This document shows positions 8,746 through 16,642 of a stretch of 64,000 nucleotides of DNA, piece after piece (position 1 is the stretch's first letter; every line of letters starts with the position of its first letter). The notes beneath the pieces were generated by a model. That model saw nothing but the letters and a program-made list of their open reading frames with translations, did no database searches and had not been told where the DNA came from. This DNA comes from Edaphobacter acidisoli. Its GTDB lineage: Bacteria > Acidobacteriota > Terriglobia > Terriglobales > Acidobacteriaceae. The translations under genes were made by a program, and so were the position numbers. Location: contig NZ_BMJB01000002.1 of NCBI RefSeq assembly GCF_014642855.1, positions 124,001 through 188,000 on the forward strand, in the 5' to 3' direction.

Positions 8746-9600
8746 TCAATCCGGATGTGATTCTGTGTGTGGGCTGAAATCCTTGAGGCGCTTTTGCATG
8801 ATGGCGATAGCGGCGGGGTTCTGATCGATGAGGATGAAATGTCGATTGTGTGCTGCTGCGGCTTCTCCGGCGGTGCCGCTGCCTGCGAAGAAATCAAGGA
8901 CGGTGTCGCCGGAATTGGAGTGGACACGGACGATGCGCTCGAGGATGCCGAGTGGCTTTTGCGTGGCGTAGCCAGTCTTTTCCTTGCCTGTGGGTGAGAC
9001 GATGGTGTGCCACCAGACATCGGTGGGGGTCTTGCCGCGCGCGGCCTTTTCTTCGCCGACGAGCGATGGGGCCATGTAGGGGATGCGGTCTGAGGCATCG
9101 AGGTTGAAGGTGTAGTGGTCGGAGTCTTTGGTGTACCAGAGGATGTTGTCATGCTTGGCCGGCCAGCGTTTGGTGGAGCGTGCGCCGTAGTCGTAGGCCC
9201 AGATGATCTCGTTCTGGAAGGAGTTGCGGCCGAAGATTTCGTCGAGCATGATCTTGCAGTAGTGGACTTCGCGGTAGTCGATGTGGAAGAAGAGCGAGCC
9301 GGTGGGGGTGAGGATGCGGTGCGCTTCGGCGATGCGAGGGCGGAGGAAGCCGACGAAATCGTCGAAGACGTCGATGTAGCCGTCGCTGGCGGGGTGGTCT
9401 ATGACCTCGGTGCGGTAGCGGCGGCCGCCGAATCCGGTGCGGTCACCTTTGTCGTCGCGGATGGTTTTAAGCTGCGGACGGGATTGGCGTTTGCCGGTGT
9501 TGAATGGCGGGTCGATATAAATAAGTTCGACAGAGGCAGAGGGCATGTTGGCGAGGATTTGGAGGTTGTCGCCGAGGATGATGCGATTCATCTTGTTCAT
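8746..9600 (-). CDS. orphan site-specific DNA methyltransferase (beta class)
   Basis: The order of motifs marks a beta-class N6-adenine or N4-cytosine methyltransferase: the catalytic IDPPFNTGKRQ motif comes first (about residue 30) and the AdoMet-binding DFFAGSGTAGEAA last (about residue 240). VFDDFVGFLRPRIAEAHRIL and GYATQKPLGILERIV lie between them. The start at 9600 gives MNKMNRIILGDN, the family opening, with GAGAGA upstream; 9591 and 9624 are alternatives. No restriction endonuclease, specificity subunit or helicase lies nearby, so it looks solitary and may have a regulatory or epigenetic role. The recognition sequence cannot be inferred. Confidence 0.9.
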   Translation of the reverse strand: MNKMNRIILGDNLQILANMPSASVELIYIDPPFNTGKRQSRPQLKTIRDDKGDRTGFGGRRYRTEVIDHPASDGYIDVFDDFVGFLRPRIAEAHRILTPTGSLFFHIDYREVHYCKIMLDEIFGRNSFQNEIIWAYDYGARSTKRWPAKHDNILWYTKDSDHYTFNLDASDRIPYMAPSLVGEEKAARGKTPTDVWWHTIVSPTGKEKTGYATQKPLGILERIVRVHSNSGDTVLDFFAGSGTAGEAAAAHNRHFILIDQNPAAIAIMQKRLKDFSPHTESHPD

Positions 9601-9690
9601 CAGTAGTTCTCTCACAGCTAACACTAACGTAATCTTGGTTGCCAGCGTTTAGACGTGTATCGTTTGGGGGGACGGTTTTTAGCTTTCGGG

Positions 9691-10512
9691 ATGTCGCAGA
9701 GCCAGCTTATCTATGCCATGTTGTCGGACCGCGGACGTGTGCGCCGGGGCAATGAAGATGCGTGCGCGGCTTCGCCTGAGGCTGGGGTATATGTTGTGTG
9801 CGATGGCATGGGCGGAGCAGCAGCGGGGGAGATTGCCAGCCATCTTGCGGCAGAGACTCTTCTGGAAAACTTGGCGCCGATGACAACGAACGGCAAACCT
9901 ACAGAGAAGCCGGAGTCACGGTTGAGTGCGGCGATTCAGGCGGCTAACCAGGCGGTGTATCGGGAGTCGCGGCAGTCTGCGCGGCTAGCGGGGATGGGGA
10001 CGACGCTGGTGGCGCTGCTTCACGCGCCGATGACGAATGGGAGCAAGTTGGGGCAGCGGCGTCACGCGAACTCGCGTTCGACCGACCCGGCGACACTGTG
10101 GCTGGCGCATGTGGGTGATAGTCGATGTTATCGCTGGCGGCGCGGACAGCTGGAACGTCTTACCGTGGACCACTCGCTTGTAGAGGAGCAGGTGCGGGCC
10201 GGGCAGATAACACGGGCGCAGGCGGCGCGGTCGCCAATGCGGAACCTGATTACGCGTGCGATTGGGTCGCAGGCAGTGGTCGAACCGGAGATTCAGGGGC
10301 ATAGGCCGCAGCCGGGGGACCTTTACCTGTTGGCATCCGATGGGTTGGTGCATGAGCTGGATGATGACGAGATCGCACGGGTTCTGGATAACGTGCCTCT
10401 GCCTTCTACGAAGGTAGGGTTGAAGCGTGCTTGCGAGGCTCTGGTCAGTGCGGCCAATTCGAGCGGCGGGCACGACAACATTACGGTGTTGCTCGTGGGT
10501 ATAGGAGCATGA
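9691..10512 (+). CDS. PP2C-family Ser/Thr protein phosphatase
   Basis: Metal-dependent phosphatase of the bacterial Stp/PrpC type that reverses Hanks-type kinase phosphorylation. The expected motifs appear in order: SDRGRVRRGNEDA, VVCDGMGGAAAGEIAS, MGTTLVALL, HVGDSRCYRWRRGQL, DHSLVEEQVRAGQI, LLASDGLVHELDDDEI and GGHDNITVLLV. An insert of about 20 residues lies between the third and fourth motifs. A GTG at 9655 would add 12 residues; ATG 9691 is chosen because it places the phosphatase core near the N-terminus as usual. Neither has a good ribosome binding site. No kinase gene is adjacent. Confidence 0.92.
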   Translation: MSQSQLIYAMLSDRGRVRRGNEDACAASPEAGVYVVCDGMGGAAAGEIASHLAAETLLENLAPMTTNGKPTEKPESRLSAAIQAANQAVYRESRQSARLAGMGTTLVALLHAPMTNGSKLGQRRHANSRSTDPATLWLAHVGDSRCYRWRRGQLERLTVDHSLVEEQVRAGQITRAQAARSPMRNLITRAIGSQAVVEPEIQGHRPQPGDLYLLASDGLVHELDDDEIARVLDNVPLPSTKVGLKRACEALVSAANSSGGHDNITVLLVGIGA

Positions 10513-10547
10513 GCTGCTACACTCGCGGAGTTTGGTGAAGGGCAGAC

Positions 10548-11405
10548 ATGTTGGAGATTAAGAGAGTTGGAGTAGTGGGTGCTGGCACGATGGGCAATGG
10601 GATTGCCCATGTGTGTGCGCGGGCAGGGTTGGATGTTGTGCTTTGCGATGTGCAGCAGGGGTTTCTCGATCGCGCGGTGGCGGCGATTGAGAAGAACCTT
10701 GCACGTGAGGTGGCTAAAGGAAAGCTAACTGCGCAGCAGAGCGATGAGGCGAAGGCGAAGATTGCTACTTCGCTGACGATGAATGCGCTTGGCGATTGCG
10801 ATCTGGTGATTGAGGCGGCGACGGAGAAGTTTGCAGTGAAGGCTGAGATTTTCCGTGATCTCGACAGGATTCTCATGCCAGGTACAATTCTCGCGACGAA
10901 TACCTCGAGCATTTCGATTACAAAGATCGCGGCGGAGACGGAGCGGGCGGAGCGTGTGATTGGGATGCACTTCTTCAATCCCGTACCAGTGATGCAACTG
11001 GTTGAGGTGATTCGCGGGCTGGCGACCTCGCAGTATACGTTTGCGGCGGTTGAGGCTCTTGCTGTGCGGTTAGGGAAGGCGCCGGTGGAGGTGAACGATG
11101 CGGCGGGGTTTGTCTCAAACCGCGTGTTGATGCCGTTGATTAATGAGGCTGCCTATGCGGTGATGGAAGGCGTGGCGACGGCTGAGGCGGTGGACAAGGT
11201 GTTTGTGCTGGGGATGGCGCATCCGATGGGGCCGCTGACACTGGCGGATTTTATTGGCTTGGATGTCTGTGTGGACATCATGCGCGTGCTGGCTGAGGGG
11301 TTGGGTGGTCCGAAGTACAACCCGTGTCCGCTGTTGGTGCGAATGGTGGATGCCGGATGGCTTGGGCGGAAGAGCGGCCGCGGATTTTATACTTATCCAC
11401 AATGA
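10548..11405 (+). CDS. 3-hydroxyacyl-CoA (3-hydroxybutyryl-CoA) dehydrogenase
   Basis: NAD(P)-dependent oxidation of 3-hydroxyacyl-CoA, or the reverse reduction of acetoacetyl-CoA. The 285 residues match the length of single-domain-pair enzymes. The Rossmann motif VGVVGAGTMGNGIAHVCA lies at the N-terminus, followed by DLVIEAATEKF, ATNTSSISITKIA, the catalytic-His segment GMHFFNPVPVMQLVEVI, VNDAAGFVSNRVLMPLINEA and GMAHPMGPLTLADFIGLD. Its stop overlaps the ATG of the next small membrane-protein gene by four bases. MaoC-like hydratase follows, which fits short-chain acyl-CoA metabolism. Whether it acts in beta-oxidation or butyrate-type synthesis is not visible. Confidence 0.94.
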   Translation: MLEIKRVGVVGAGTMGNGIAHVCARAGLDVVLCDVQQGFLDRAVAAIEKNLAREVAKGKLTAQQSDEAKAKIATSLTMNALGDCDLVIEAATEKFAVKAEIFRDLDRILMPGTILATNTSSISITKIAAETERAERVIGMHFFNPVPVMQLVEVIRGLATSQYTFAAVEALAVRLGKAPVEVNDAAGFVSNRVLMPLINEAAYAVMEGVATAEAVDKVFVLGMAHPMGPLTLADFIGLDVCVDIMRVLAEGLGGPKYNPCPLLVRMVDAGWLGRKSGRGFYTYPQ

Positions 11406-11659
11406 TGACTCATGTTCTTACTGTAGTTGCGGTGGTGCTATTGTGTGTGTTCTTCACGGGGGCAGGCGTGTTAATGGTGATTTCGCCAGGAACATACTTC
11501 AAATGGGTGAGCAGGGTGGGACCACGTAGCAGTCGCGTCGAAGGCGCTGGACATGGCACACGATGGCTGGCGTTCACGTGGTGGACGCGGTTTCGTGGCC
11601 TATTACTGCTGGCGGCGATGGCGTGGGTGGCGTATCACGGATGGCTGCACATCCGGTAA
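11402..11659 (+). CDS. small two-helix membrane protein
   Basis: An 85-residue protein with a hydrophobic N-terminal helix (about residues 4-26) and a second near the C-terminus (LLLLAAMAWVAYHGW). The polar loop between them holds several Trp/Arg residues (FKWVSRVG, FTWWTRFRG). The start is fixed by the ATGA overlap with the upstream dehydrogenase stop, implying translational coupling. I do not recognise the family. It is probably an inner-membrane protein cotranscribed with the acyl-CoA genes. Confidence 0.65.
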   Translation: MMTHVLTVVAVVLLCVFFTGAGVLMVISPGTYFKWVSRVGPRSSRVEGAGHGTRWLAFTWWTRFRGLLLLAAMAWVAYHGWLHIR

Positions 11660-11732
11660 ACGAACGCTTCTGCCTTTCGGCATAGTCAGTGCTGTCTCGA
11701 ATCCCGTACACTTTTAGCAATCAGGAGAGGCT

Positions 11733-12191
11733 ATGGCGAAAGAGCTTTACTTTGAAGACTTTTATGTCGGGCAGAAGTTTGCGTCACTGGGTGGAGTGAA
11801 GGTGACGGCGGAGGAGATCAAAGAGTTTGGCAGCAAGTACGATCCACAGCCGTTTCATTTGGATGAGGCCGCGGGTGAGAACTCGTTCTTCAAGGGGCTG
11901 GCCGCTTCGGGCTGGCTGACGGCGGCGATTGTGATGCGCCTACGGGTGCAGAGTCTGAACGTTGCCGGAGGCATGATTGGTGCGGGTGTCGAAGAGATGC
12001 GTTGGACGCTGCCAGTGAGGCCGGGTGACTCGATCCATACGGAAATTGAAGTGGTGGGAGTGCGGCAATCGCAGTCGCGCAAGGAGTTTGGGATTGTGCG
12101 CACGCGGACGCTTGCTTACAACCAGCACAACGAGGTGGTTATGCGCAGCACAGTGAACTTTCTGGCGCCGCTGCGCTCGGCTGTGAAGTAA
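11733..12191 (+). CDS. MaoC-like (R)-specific enoyl-CoA hydratase/dehydratase
   Basis: A single hot-dog domain of 152 residues. The hydratase-2 signature is present: KYDPQPFHLDEAA, with the catalytic Asp and His in the DxxPxH arrangement near residues 35-41. It is followed by the FKGLAASGWLTAAIVMRL helix and the RWTLPVRPGDSIHTEIEV strand region, where VRPGD is a family hallmark. AGGAG precedes the ATG at 11733. Its place just after a 3-hydroxyacyl-CoA dehydrogenase and a small membrane protein suggests hydration of an enoyl-CoA intermediate of the same pathway. The exact chain length is unknown. Confidence 0.88.
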   Translation: MAKELYFEDFYVGQKFASLGGVKVTAEEIKEFGSKYDPQPFHLDEAAGENSFFKGLAASGWLTAAIVMRLRVQSLNVAGGMIGAGVEEMRWTLPVRPGDSIHTEIEVVGVRQSQSRKEFGIVRTRTLAYNQHNEVVMRSTVNFLAPLRSAVK

Positions 12192-12255
12192 CAGCCTGAA
12201 CCAAATTCGTTACCAGGCGCCAATCCCCACAGGATATAGGCGTATTCTGAACAAC

Positions 12256-13281
12256 ATGATGCAGATGACGGTGCTAGCCTCGGGATCAAAGGGCAATAGC
12301 ACCGTTATTTCCAGCGGCCGCACGCGGATTATGGTGGACGCCGGGCTCTCGTGTCGCGAGTTGATGCGGCGCATGGCCGAAGCAGGCGAGGATGCCTCGA
12401 CACTGGACGCAATTCTGATTACTCATGAGCATATTGACCATGTGGCAGGGCTGGGAGTGTTAGCTCGTAAGCTGAAGATTCCTGTCTTCATTACTGAGCC
12501 TACGCATAAGGCTTGGGTGCGGATGTTTTCACCGCGCTCGACAATGTCGTATGCGAAGTGGCTGGAGCAGATTCAGCGCGAAAAAGAGGTACGGGCTGAT
12601 ACTGTTGCTGCCGAGTATGACCCTGGGACGGATGCAGTGTCGGTTGCCCACCTGGCCATGGTCGCATCGGAGCCGCATTCGGCCCTGAACCAGTCAGTCA
12701 GTGCCAAAACGGGGCTGAATCCCTCAGATGATGGTTGCAGCATAATCCAGAGATCGGCACGGAAGACTGATCCCACGTGCCTGCCGGCAGTCGAACATTT
12801 TTGTGCTGGAGTGGATTTTTCGATTGGCGACATAGCTATCACGCCGTTCACAATTCCACATGATGCAGTAGATCCTTGCGGCTTCGTCTTCGAGTCCGGT
12901 GGTGTACGGATGGCACTGGCAACAGACCTGGGCTATATGCCGCCAAATGTGAAAGCAGCATTACGCCGGGTGGATCTAATGCTGCTGGAGTCGAACCACG
13001 ATCTGGAGATGCTTCGTGATGGACCGTATCCGTGGTCAGTGAAGCAGCGGGTTATGTCTCGGGTGGGGCACCTGTCGAACCACGCTATGGCCGAGTTTCT
13101 GGAGAACGACTACGACGGCTCGGCTGAGTACATTGTGCTCGGTCACCTTTCGGAGTCCAACAATGCGCCGGAACTGGCCCGCATGTCAGCAGAGCAGGCG
13201 CTTGGCCGTAAGGCCAGCCTATTGGGGAATAAGCTGTTGCTTGCCACTCAAGCAAGCCATTTGGAATCAATTACTTTATAG
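12256..13281 (+). CDS. MBL-fold metallo-hydrolase, WalJ/YycJ-like, with an internal insertion
   Basis: Metallo-beta-lactamase-fold hydrolase of the WalJ/YycJ group, thought to act on nucleic acid or in cell-envelope control. Visible are VLASGSKGNSTVISSGRTRI at the N-terminus, DAGLSCRELMRRM, the metal motif THEHIDHVAGLG (about residue 56) and later LLLESNHDLEML and LGHLSESNNAPELA. The family usually has about 260-270 residues; this one has 341. The excess sits between about residues 105 and 190, a polar stretch (REKEVRADTV to TCLPAVEHF) with no family resemblance. The frame is intact and AU/GC use is unchanged, so I read it as a lineage-specific insertion. Confidence 0.88.
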   Translation: MMQMTVLASGSKGNSTVISSGRTRIMVDAGLSCRELMRRMAEAGEDASTLDAILITHEHIDHVAGLGVLARKLKIPVFITEPTHKAWVRMFSPRSTMSYAKWLEQIQREKEVRADTVAAEYDPGTDAVSVAHLAMVASEPHSALNQSVSAKTGLNPSDDGCSIIQRSARKTDPTCLPAVEHFCAGVDFSIGDIAITPFTIPHDAVDPCGFVFESGGVRMALATDLGYMPPNVKAALRRVDLMLLESNHDLEMLRDGPYPWSVKQRVMSRVGHLSNHAMAEFLENDYDGSAEYIVLGHLSESNNAPELARMSAEQALGRKASLLGNKLLLATQASHLESITL

Positions 13282-13360
13282 GGATTTTTCGCGATAGATT
13301 GCTTTTTTCGTTACTATCCTGTGAATCTTTTCTATGGCGTGAGCGGTCAAAGAAGATAGA

Positions 13361-13867
13361 ATGGATAAGCCAATGAAAAATACAGCTTTGGAATTTCCTT
13401 CGAGCCGTCGTCGCACGCGTTCTGCGCAGTGCGTCGACCAGGTTGTCGGAGATATTCTCTCAGGCTGGCGGTATGATATTTCGGGGCTTTCGCCTGCAAT
13501 GCGCATCGACTATGAGCAGCATTTGGCAGAGTGTGCGCACTGTCGCCGTCGTCAGAATGTCGCGCGTACCATCGATCTGCTGCTGCTCTCTGTTAGTACG
13601 CTCTCGATTTTGGCTTTTTTGCTGGCCGCGGTTGTCATTCACCGTGTGGAGCTGATTACGCACATCTTCTCGATTCAGGTGCGTCTGACCCAGACACACG
13701 CTGTTGCGATTTCGTTAGAAGCGGTCGCGCTGGCCGGGATGGTCTTTTCGGCACTGATGTGGGTGCTGGTCGCCATTGCGACACCTTTACCGGGCTTCCT
13801 CGGGCATATCGTTCAGGAGCGCATCCCTGCCGATATCCGTGAGCGTTTCAACAGGAACGCTGCCTAG
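13361..13867 (+). CDS. zinc-finger (anti-sigma-like) membrane protein
   Basis: The cytoplasmic N-terminal region has a HxxxCxxC arrangement, HLAECAHCRRR around residues 57-67, the putative zinc-binding motif of ZAS-type anti-sigma factors and their relatives. Two or three membrane helices follow (about 72-94, 112-135 and a C-terminal hydrophobic part). No sigma factor gene is adjacent, so a regulatory partner is unknown. ATG 13373 is an alternative start. The family is abundant in Acidobacteriota and many members lack a demonstrated partner. Confidence 0.65.
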   Translation: MDKPMKNTALEFPSSRRRTRSAQCVDQVVGDILSGWRYDISGLSPAMRIDYEQHLAECAHCRRRQNVARTIDLLLLSVSTLSILAFLLAAVVIHRVELITHIFSIQVRLTQTHAVAISLEAVALAGMVFSALMWVLVAIATPLPGFLGHIVQERIPADIRERFNRNAA

Positions 13868-14000
13868 AGGTCTTGTCTAAAGACGAAGGTTTGGAGTTGC
13901 CAAGCTAATCCAGACCTAGCAGCGACAGTATGATGTGAAACTGTGATTCGATTCGTGCACATTTGTCACGGAAGCTCTGCGCGCGATAGCGTAGAGATGA

Positions 14001-14858
14001 ATGCCTTCTTCTTACGAGCCTAATGGTGAGATTCTTCCCCCAGCCCCGCACGACGTAGGGCAACGTAGGCCTGTGCCTGATTACGAGACAGAGGCAGCGC
14101 GCCCTAATTCACGGTCGCGCGGATGGAACGTACTTGCTGCGCCGGGAACGTATTTGCTGGTTGGTATTAACTGTGCGGTGTACCTGTGGATGGTGCTGCA
14201 TGGGGTTTCGCCGAGCGAGCCGACGCCAGCGCAGTTGGTTCACTATGGTGCGAATGTCCCGATTCTGGTACTCCATGGGCAGTGGTACAGATTGCTGACG
14301 GCGACGTTCGTGCATGTGGGGCTGATTCACATCGCCACAAACATGTGGTGTTTGTGGAACCTGGGACTGCTGGGTGAGCCGCTGCTTGGCCCGATGGGGC
14401 TGATTGCTGTCTACATGCTGACCGGGATCGCGGGCAATCTGTTGAGCATGGCCTACAATGTAGGCGATGCGCTGCTGTTTCACCATGGACGTATGGAGCT
14501 GTTTGTTGGCGCAGGTGCTTCGGGGGCTGTGTTTGGGATTGCAGGCATTTTGATTGTGCTGCTCTCGAACCGCAAGCTGCCGATACCGTGGTTTGAGCTG
14601 AAGCGGCTGCGGCGGTCGGTGGTGTGGTTTGCGGTGATCAACCTGCTGATTGGTGGGGCGACGATCCTGGTGCCGGTTGTGCGGATCGACAACTTCGCGC
14701 ACCTGGGAGGGTTTCTGTCGGGGCTGGCGCTGGGGGTGCCGCTGTTGCCGAGGATGATGGCCGGGCGGGTGCGCTATCTGGAGAGGCAGAAGGTCACATT
14801 TGCAGCGGCAGCGTTTGGGCTGGCGCTGTTCGGGTACTGGATCGCGAATCTGCGGTAA
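14001..14858 (+). CDS. rhomboid-family intramembrane serine protease
   Basis: Rhomboids cleave membrane proteins within the bilayer using a Ser-His dyad. The 285-residue protein has a soluble proline-rich N-terminus of about 45 residues and six or seven helices. WYRLLTATFVHVGLIHIATN matches the HxxxHxxxN region, GAGASGAVFGIAG provides the catalytic Ser (GASG), and DNFAHLGGFLSG the catalytic His. All key residues are present, so it is likely active. Substrates are unknown. A sulfatase remnant begins exactly at its stop codon. Confidence 0.92.
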   Translation: MPSSYEPNGEILPPAPHDVGQRRPVPDYETEAARPNSRSRGWNVLAAPGTYLLVGINCAVYLWMVLHGVSPSEPTPAQLVHYGANVPILVLHGQWYRLLTATFVHVGLIHIATNMWCLWNLGLLGEPLLGPMGLIAVYMLTGIAGNLLSMAYNVGDALLFHHGRMELFVGAGASGAVFGIAGILIVLLSNRKLPIPWFELKRLRRSVVWFAVINLLIGGATILVPVVRIDNFAHLGGFLSGLALGVPLLPRMMAGRVRYLERQKVTFAAAAFGLALFGYWIANLR

Positions 14859-15264
14859 AGTTGGTGCCGGACTTGTTTGCTACGTTGCTGGATACAGCGG
14901 GGGCTTTTCCGATGCGGAGACGGCCAAGGGCATTAATTCCCCGGTGAGTCGTATCTATCTCATCTGTCTGGCAAGCCTCGCGGTGCGTGGGAAGCGAGAC
15001 GGTTTGCGAGTATGGAAACGCGGGTATAAGCTCATCCTGCGCTATTCGCATGGAGGCGTCAGGTTTGCCAATGAGTTCTATGACCTGAAGGCCGATCCCC
15101 GCGAGACGACGAATCTATGCGAGAGTCCGCAGCAGAAGATCGTTAAGCAGGTGACGGCGCAGTTGAACGAGTTCTTCACGAAATACACCGTTCCGGCGCA
15201 CGATGGGTTGCATCTGGAAGATCAGCCGATGGCTACGCCAGCAAGCCCATGCTGTTGGCCCTGA
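14858..15264 (+). pseudogene. frameshifted C-terminal remnant of a sulfatase
   Basis: Two frames together spell the C-terminal part of a type I sulfatase. In one frame KLVPDLFATLLDTAGAFP (from 14858) matches the 'DLxPTLLDLAG' segment. After about 14910 the match moves to the next frame as ETAKGIN, then GLRVWKRGYKLILRYSHGG and NEFYDLKADPRETTNL, a characteristic sulfatase ending. The catalytic N-terminal half, with the formylglycine motif CxPxR, is absent, and the remnant starts right at the rhomboid stop. I therefore call a deletion plus frameshift pseudogene. Either segment alone could be chance; both in order make that unlikely. Confidence 0.7.
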
Positions 15265-15309
15265 AGAAGTAGAGCACATGTGGATCAAGGGTTCTCAGCA
15301 GAAGAAAAG

Positions 15310-15393
15310 CGTACCTCAGCGGCTAAGGCCGCATGGTTCTCAAGCAATTGCGGCACGGTTTCAACCGTGCCCTTAAACAAAACGGGACTTTAG
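15310..15393. repeat. dispersed intergenic repeat, copy 1
   Basis: Begins CGTACCTCAGCGGCTAAGG and ends GGGACTTTAG, with two internal stem-like pairs (GCGGCTAAGGCCGC and GGCACGGTTTCAACCGTGCC). A diverged copy in the same orientation lies at 16047-16128. Its end overlaps the stop codon of the XRE regulator gene. The form recalls REP/BIME-type palindromic elements. Confidence 0.7.
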
Positions 15394-15803
15394 CTGAGGG
15401 TGGTCTGGGCGAACTTGCGCACCATGGCGAGTAGTAGGCGGCGATCACTCTCGTTGAGGTGGGCGGAGTAGCGCTGAACCTGAGTGAGGAAACGGATCTC
15501 GTCTTCGCTGAGGTTGAGGGAAGACATTTCTTTGGCGATGATCTCTTCGGCGAAGAACTCTGAGAGCTGGAGGTCGAGAGCGCGCGCAATTTTTTGCAGC
15601 GTCTCAAGCGAGGGCACGGTGTGGCCGTTTTCAACGCGCGAGAGATAGCAGCGCAGAAGGCCGGTGCGTTTTTCGATGTCCCCCTGCGACATCCCTTTTT
15701 GCAAGCGATATCCGCGGATCGTTGTTCCGATGTTGATCGAAATGGGGAGTGCCGCTTCGTGGTCGTTGGGGAGGTCGGCGGGAAGTGTTTGCATGTCAGC
15801 CAT
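15390..15803 (-). CDS. XRE-family transcriptional regulator
   Basis: A helix-turn-helix protein of the Cro/CI (XRE) type. The DNA-binding domain is TTIRGYRLQKGMSQGDIEKR through LSRVENGHTVPSLETLQKIA (about residues 27-75). It is followed by ALDLQLSEFF and a C-terminal helical region (EDEIRFLTQVQRYSAHLNESDRRLLLAMV) of unknown role. I start it at ATG 15803 (137 residues); 15794 and 15839 are possible and none has a clear ribosome binding site. The gene is bracketed by two copies of a dispersed repeat, one of which supplies its stop codon. Targets are unknown. Confidence 0.85.
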   Translation of the reverse strand: MADMQTLPADLPNDHEAALPISINIGTTIRGYRLQKGMSQGDIEKRTGLLRCYLSRVENGHTVPSLETLQKIARALDLQLSEFFAEEIIAKEMSSLNLSEDEIRFLTQVQRYSAHLNESDRRLLLAMVRKFAQTTLS

Positions 15804-15839
15804 TAGCCACAAAGTAAACAGGAACTTGGCGTTGGTCAA

Positions 15840-16046
15840 TGGCTAAGTTAGGGGGTGAAGGAGGTTTTGTACCAGCCTGGGTTCATCCATAAAGGGTTAG
15901 CGGCAAAACTGTGAACCTTTACTTGAACCTCGTAGGTGGGTGGAACCGAAGAGACTATTACTAAAGCCACTATTAATGCAGAAGTAATGGCGGTCGAGAG
16001 TCGCACCTTTAGAGTGATGAATGAGCGCGCTATAGTGAACGAAAAT
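15840..16046. other. intergenic stretch with a possible secreted micro-ORF
   Basis: Between the XRE gene and repeat copy 2. On the minus strand, GTG at 16006 opens a 52-codon frame to a stop at 15848. It starts VRLSTAITSALIVALVIVSS, signal-peptide-like, and is followed by a polar part with three tryptophans. No good ribosome binding site is seen, so I do not call it a gene. Confidence 0.25.
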
Positions 16047-16128
16047 CGTACCTCAGCGGCTAAAGCCGCACGTTTTTCTTGGACATTTCGGCACGGCTGA
16101 AGCGTCCCCCTAAGCAAACGGACTTTAG
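16047..16128. repeat. dispersed intergenic repeat, copy 2
   Basis: Same orientation as copy 1 (15310-15393), beginning CGTACCTCAGCGGCTAAAG and ending GGACTTTAG. The middle has diverged and the second palindrome is broken (GGCACGGCTGAAGCGTCCCC). Its outer end lies ten bases from the GNAT stop codon. Confidence 0.7.
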
Positions 16129-16138
16129 AACTCCCCCT

Positions 16139-16636
16139 TCAAGTCTTCGTCACGAGGCTCTTGCAGAAGAATACGAGGTCGGGAATGTTGCTCTGGTTGT
16201 ATCGCTCCGCTGGGAGGAATCCGACATTTTTGTAGAGCCGGTTTGCTTCGGGCATGGCTGCCGGGACCGTGTCGAGATATATTGCGATGTATCCGGCCTG
16301 TTCCGCCCATGCGATCGCTTCGGCGAGCAATCGCTGCCCTAAGCCGAGGCCGCGAAATCCCTGGCTGACCCAGAGACGCTTCATCTCGCAGGAACGATTT
16401 TCACGTTTGAGAGAGCGGAGGGCGACGCAGCCTGCTGGCTTTCCGTCGACTGTTGCGATCAGCAGAGTGGCGTAGCCTTCGGGAAGCCGCTCGAGTTCAC
16501 GTGCGTAACCTTCGAGGCAGATGCTGGCCGCGCCGGATGGATGCGTAGTGAGGTGGTCTCCGTAGGCCTGCATCAGGTTGCGCACGGTGGCTACGTCTTC
16601 GGGAGTGGTGGCCGCGCGGATTGTGATTTCAGGCAT
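16139..16636 (-). CDS. GNAT-family N-acetyltransferase
   Basis: A single GNAT domain of 165 residues. LPEGYATLLIATVDGKPAGCVALR forms the central strands, EMKRLWVSQGFRGLGLGQRLLAEAI contains the acetyl-CoA pyrophosphate loop (QGFRGLGLG, about residue 90-99), and the C-terminal EANRLYKNVGF motif is present. The start lies six bases after the fabG-like gene on the same strand, so the two are likely cotranscribed. The acceptor cannot be predicted. The 3' end abuts a dispersed repeat. Confidence 0.87.
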   Translation of the reverse strand: MPEITIRAATTPEDVATVRNLMQAYGDHLTTHPSGAASICLEGYARELERLPEGYATLLIATVDGKPAGCVALRSLKRENRSCEMKRLWVSQGFRGLGLGQRLLAEAIAWAEQAGYIAIYLDTVPAAMPEANRLYKNVGFLPAERYNQSNIPDLVFFCKSLVTKT

Positions 16637-16642
16637 GGAGCT

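Noticed and set aside
9115-9606. Open frame on the plus strand within the DNA methyltransferase
   Set aside because: Composition is Val/Asp/Glu/Ala-heavy antisense sequence with no motifs, opposite a clear gene.
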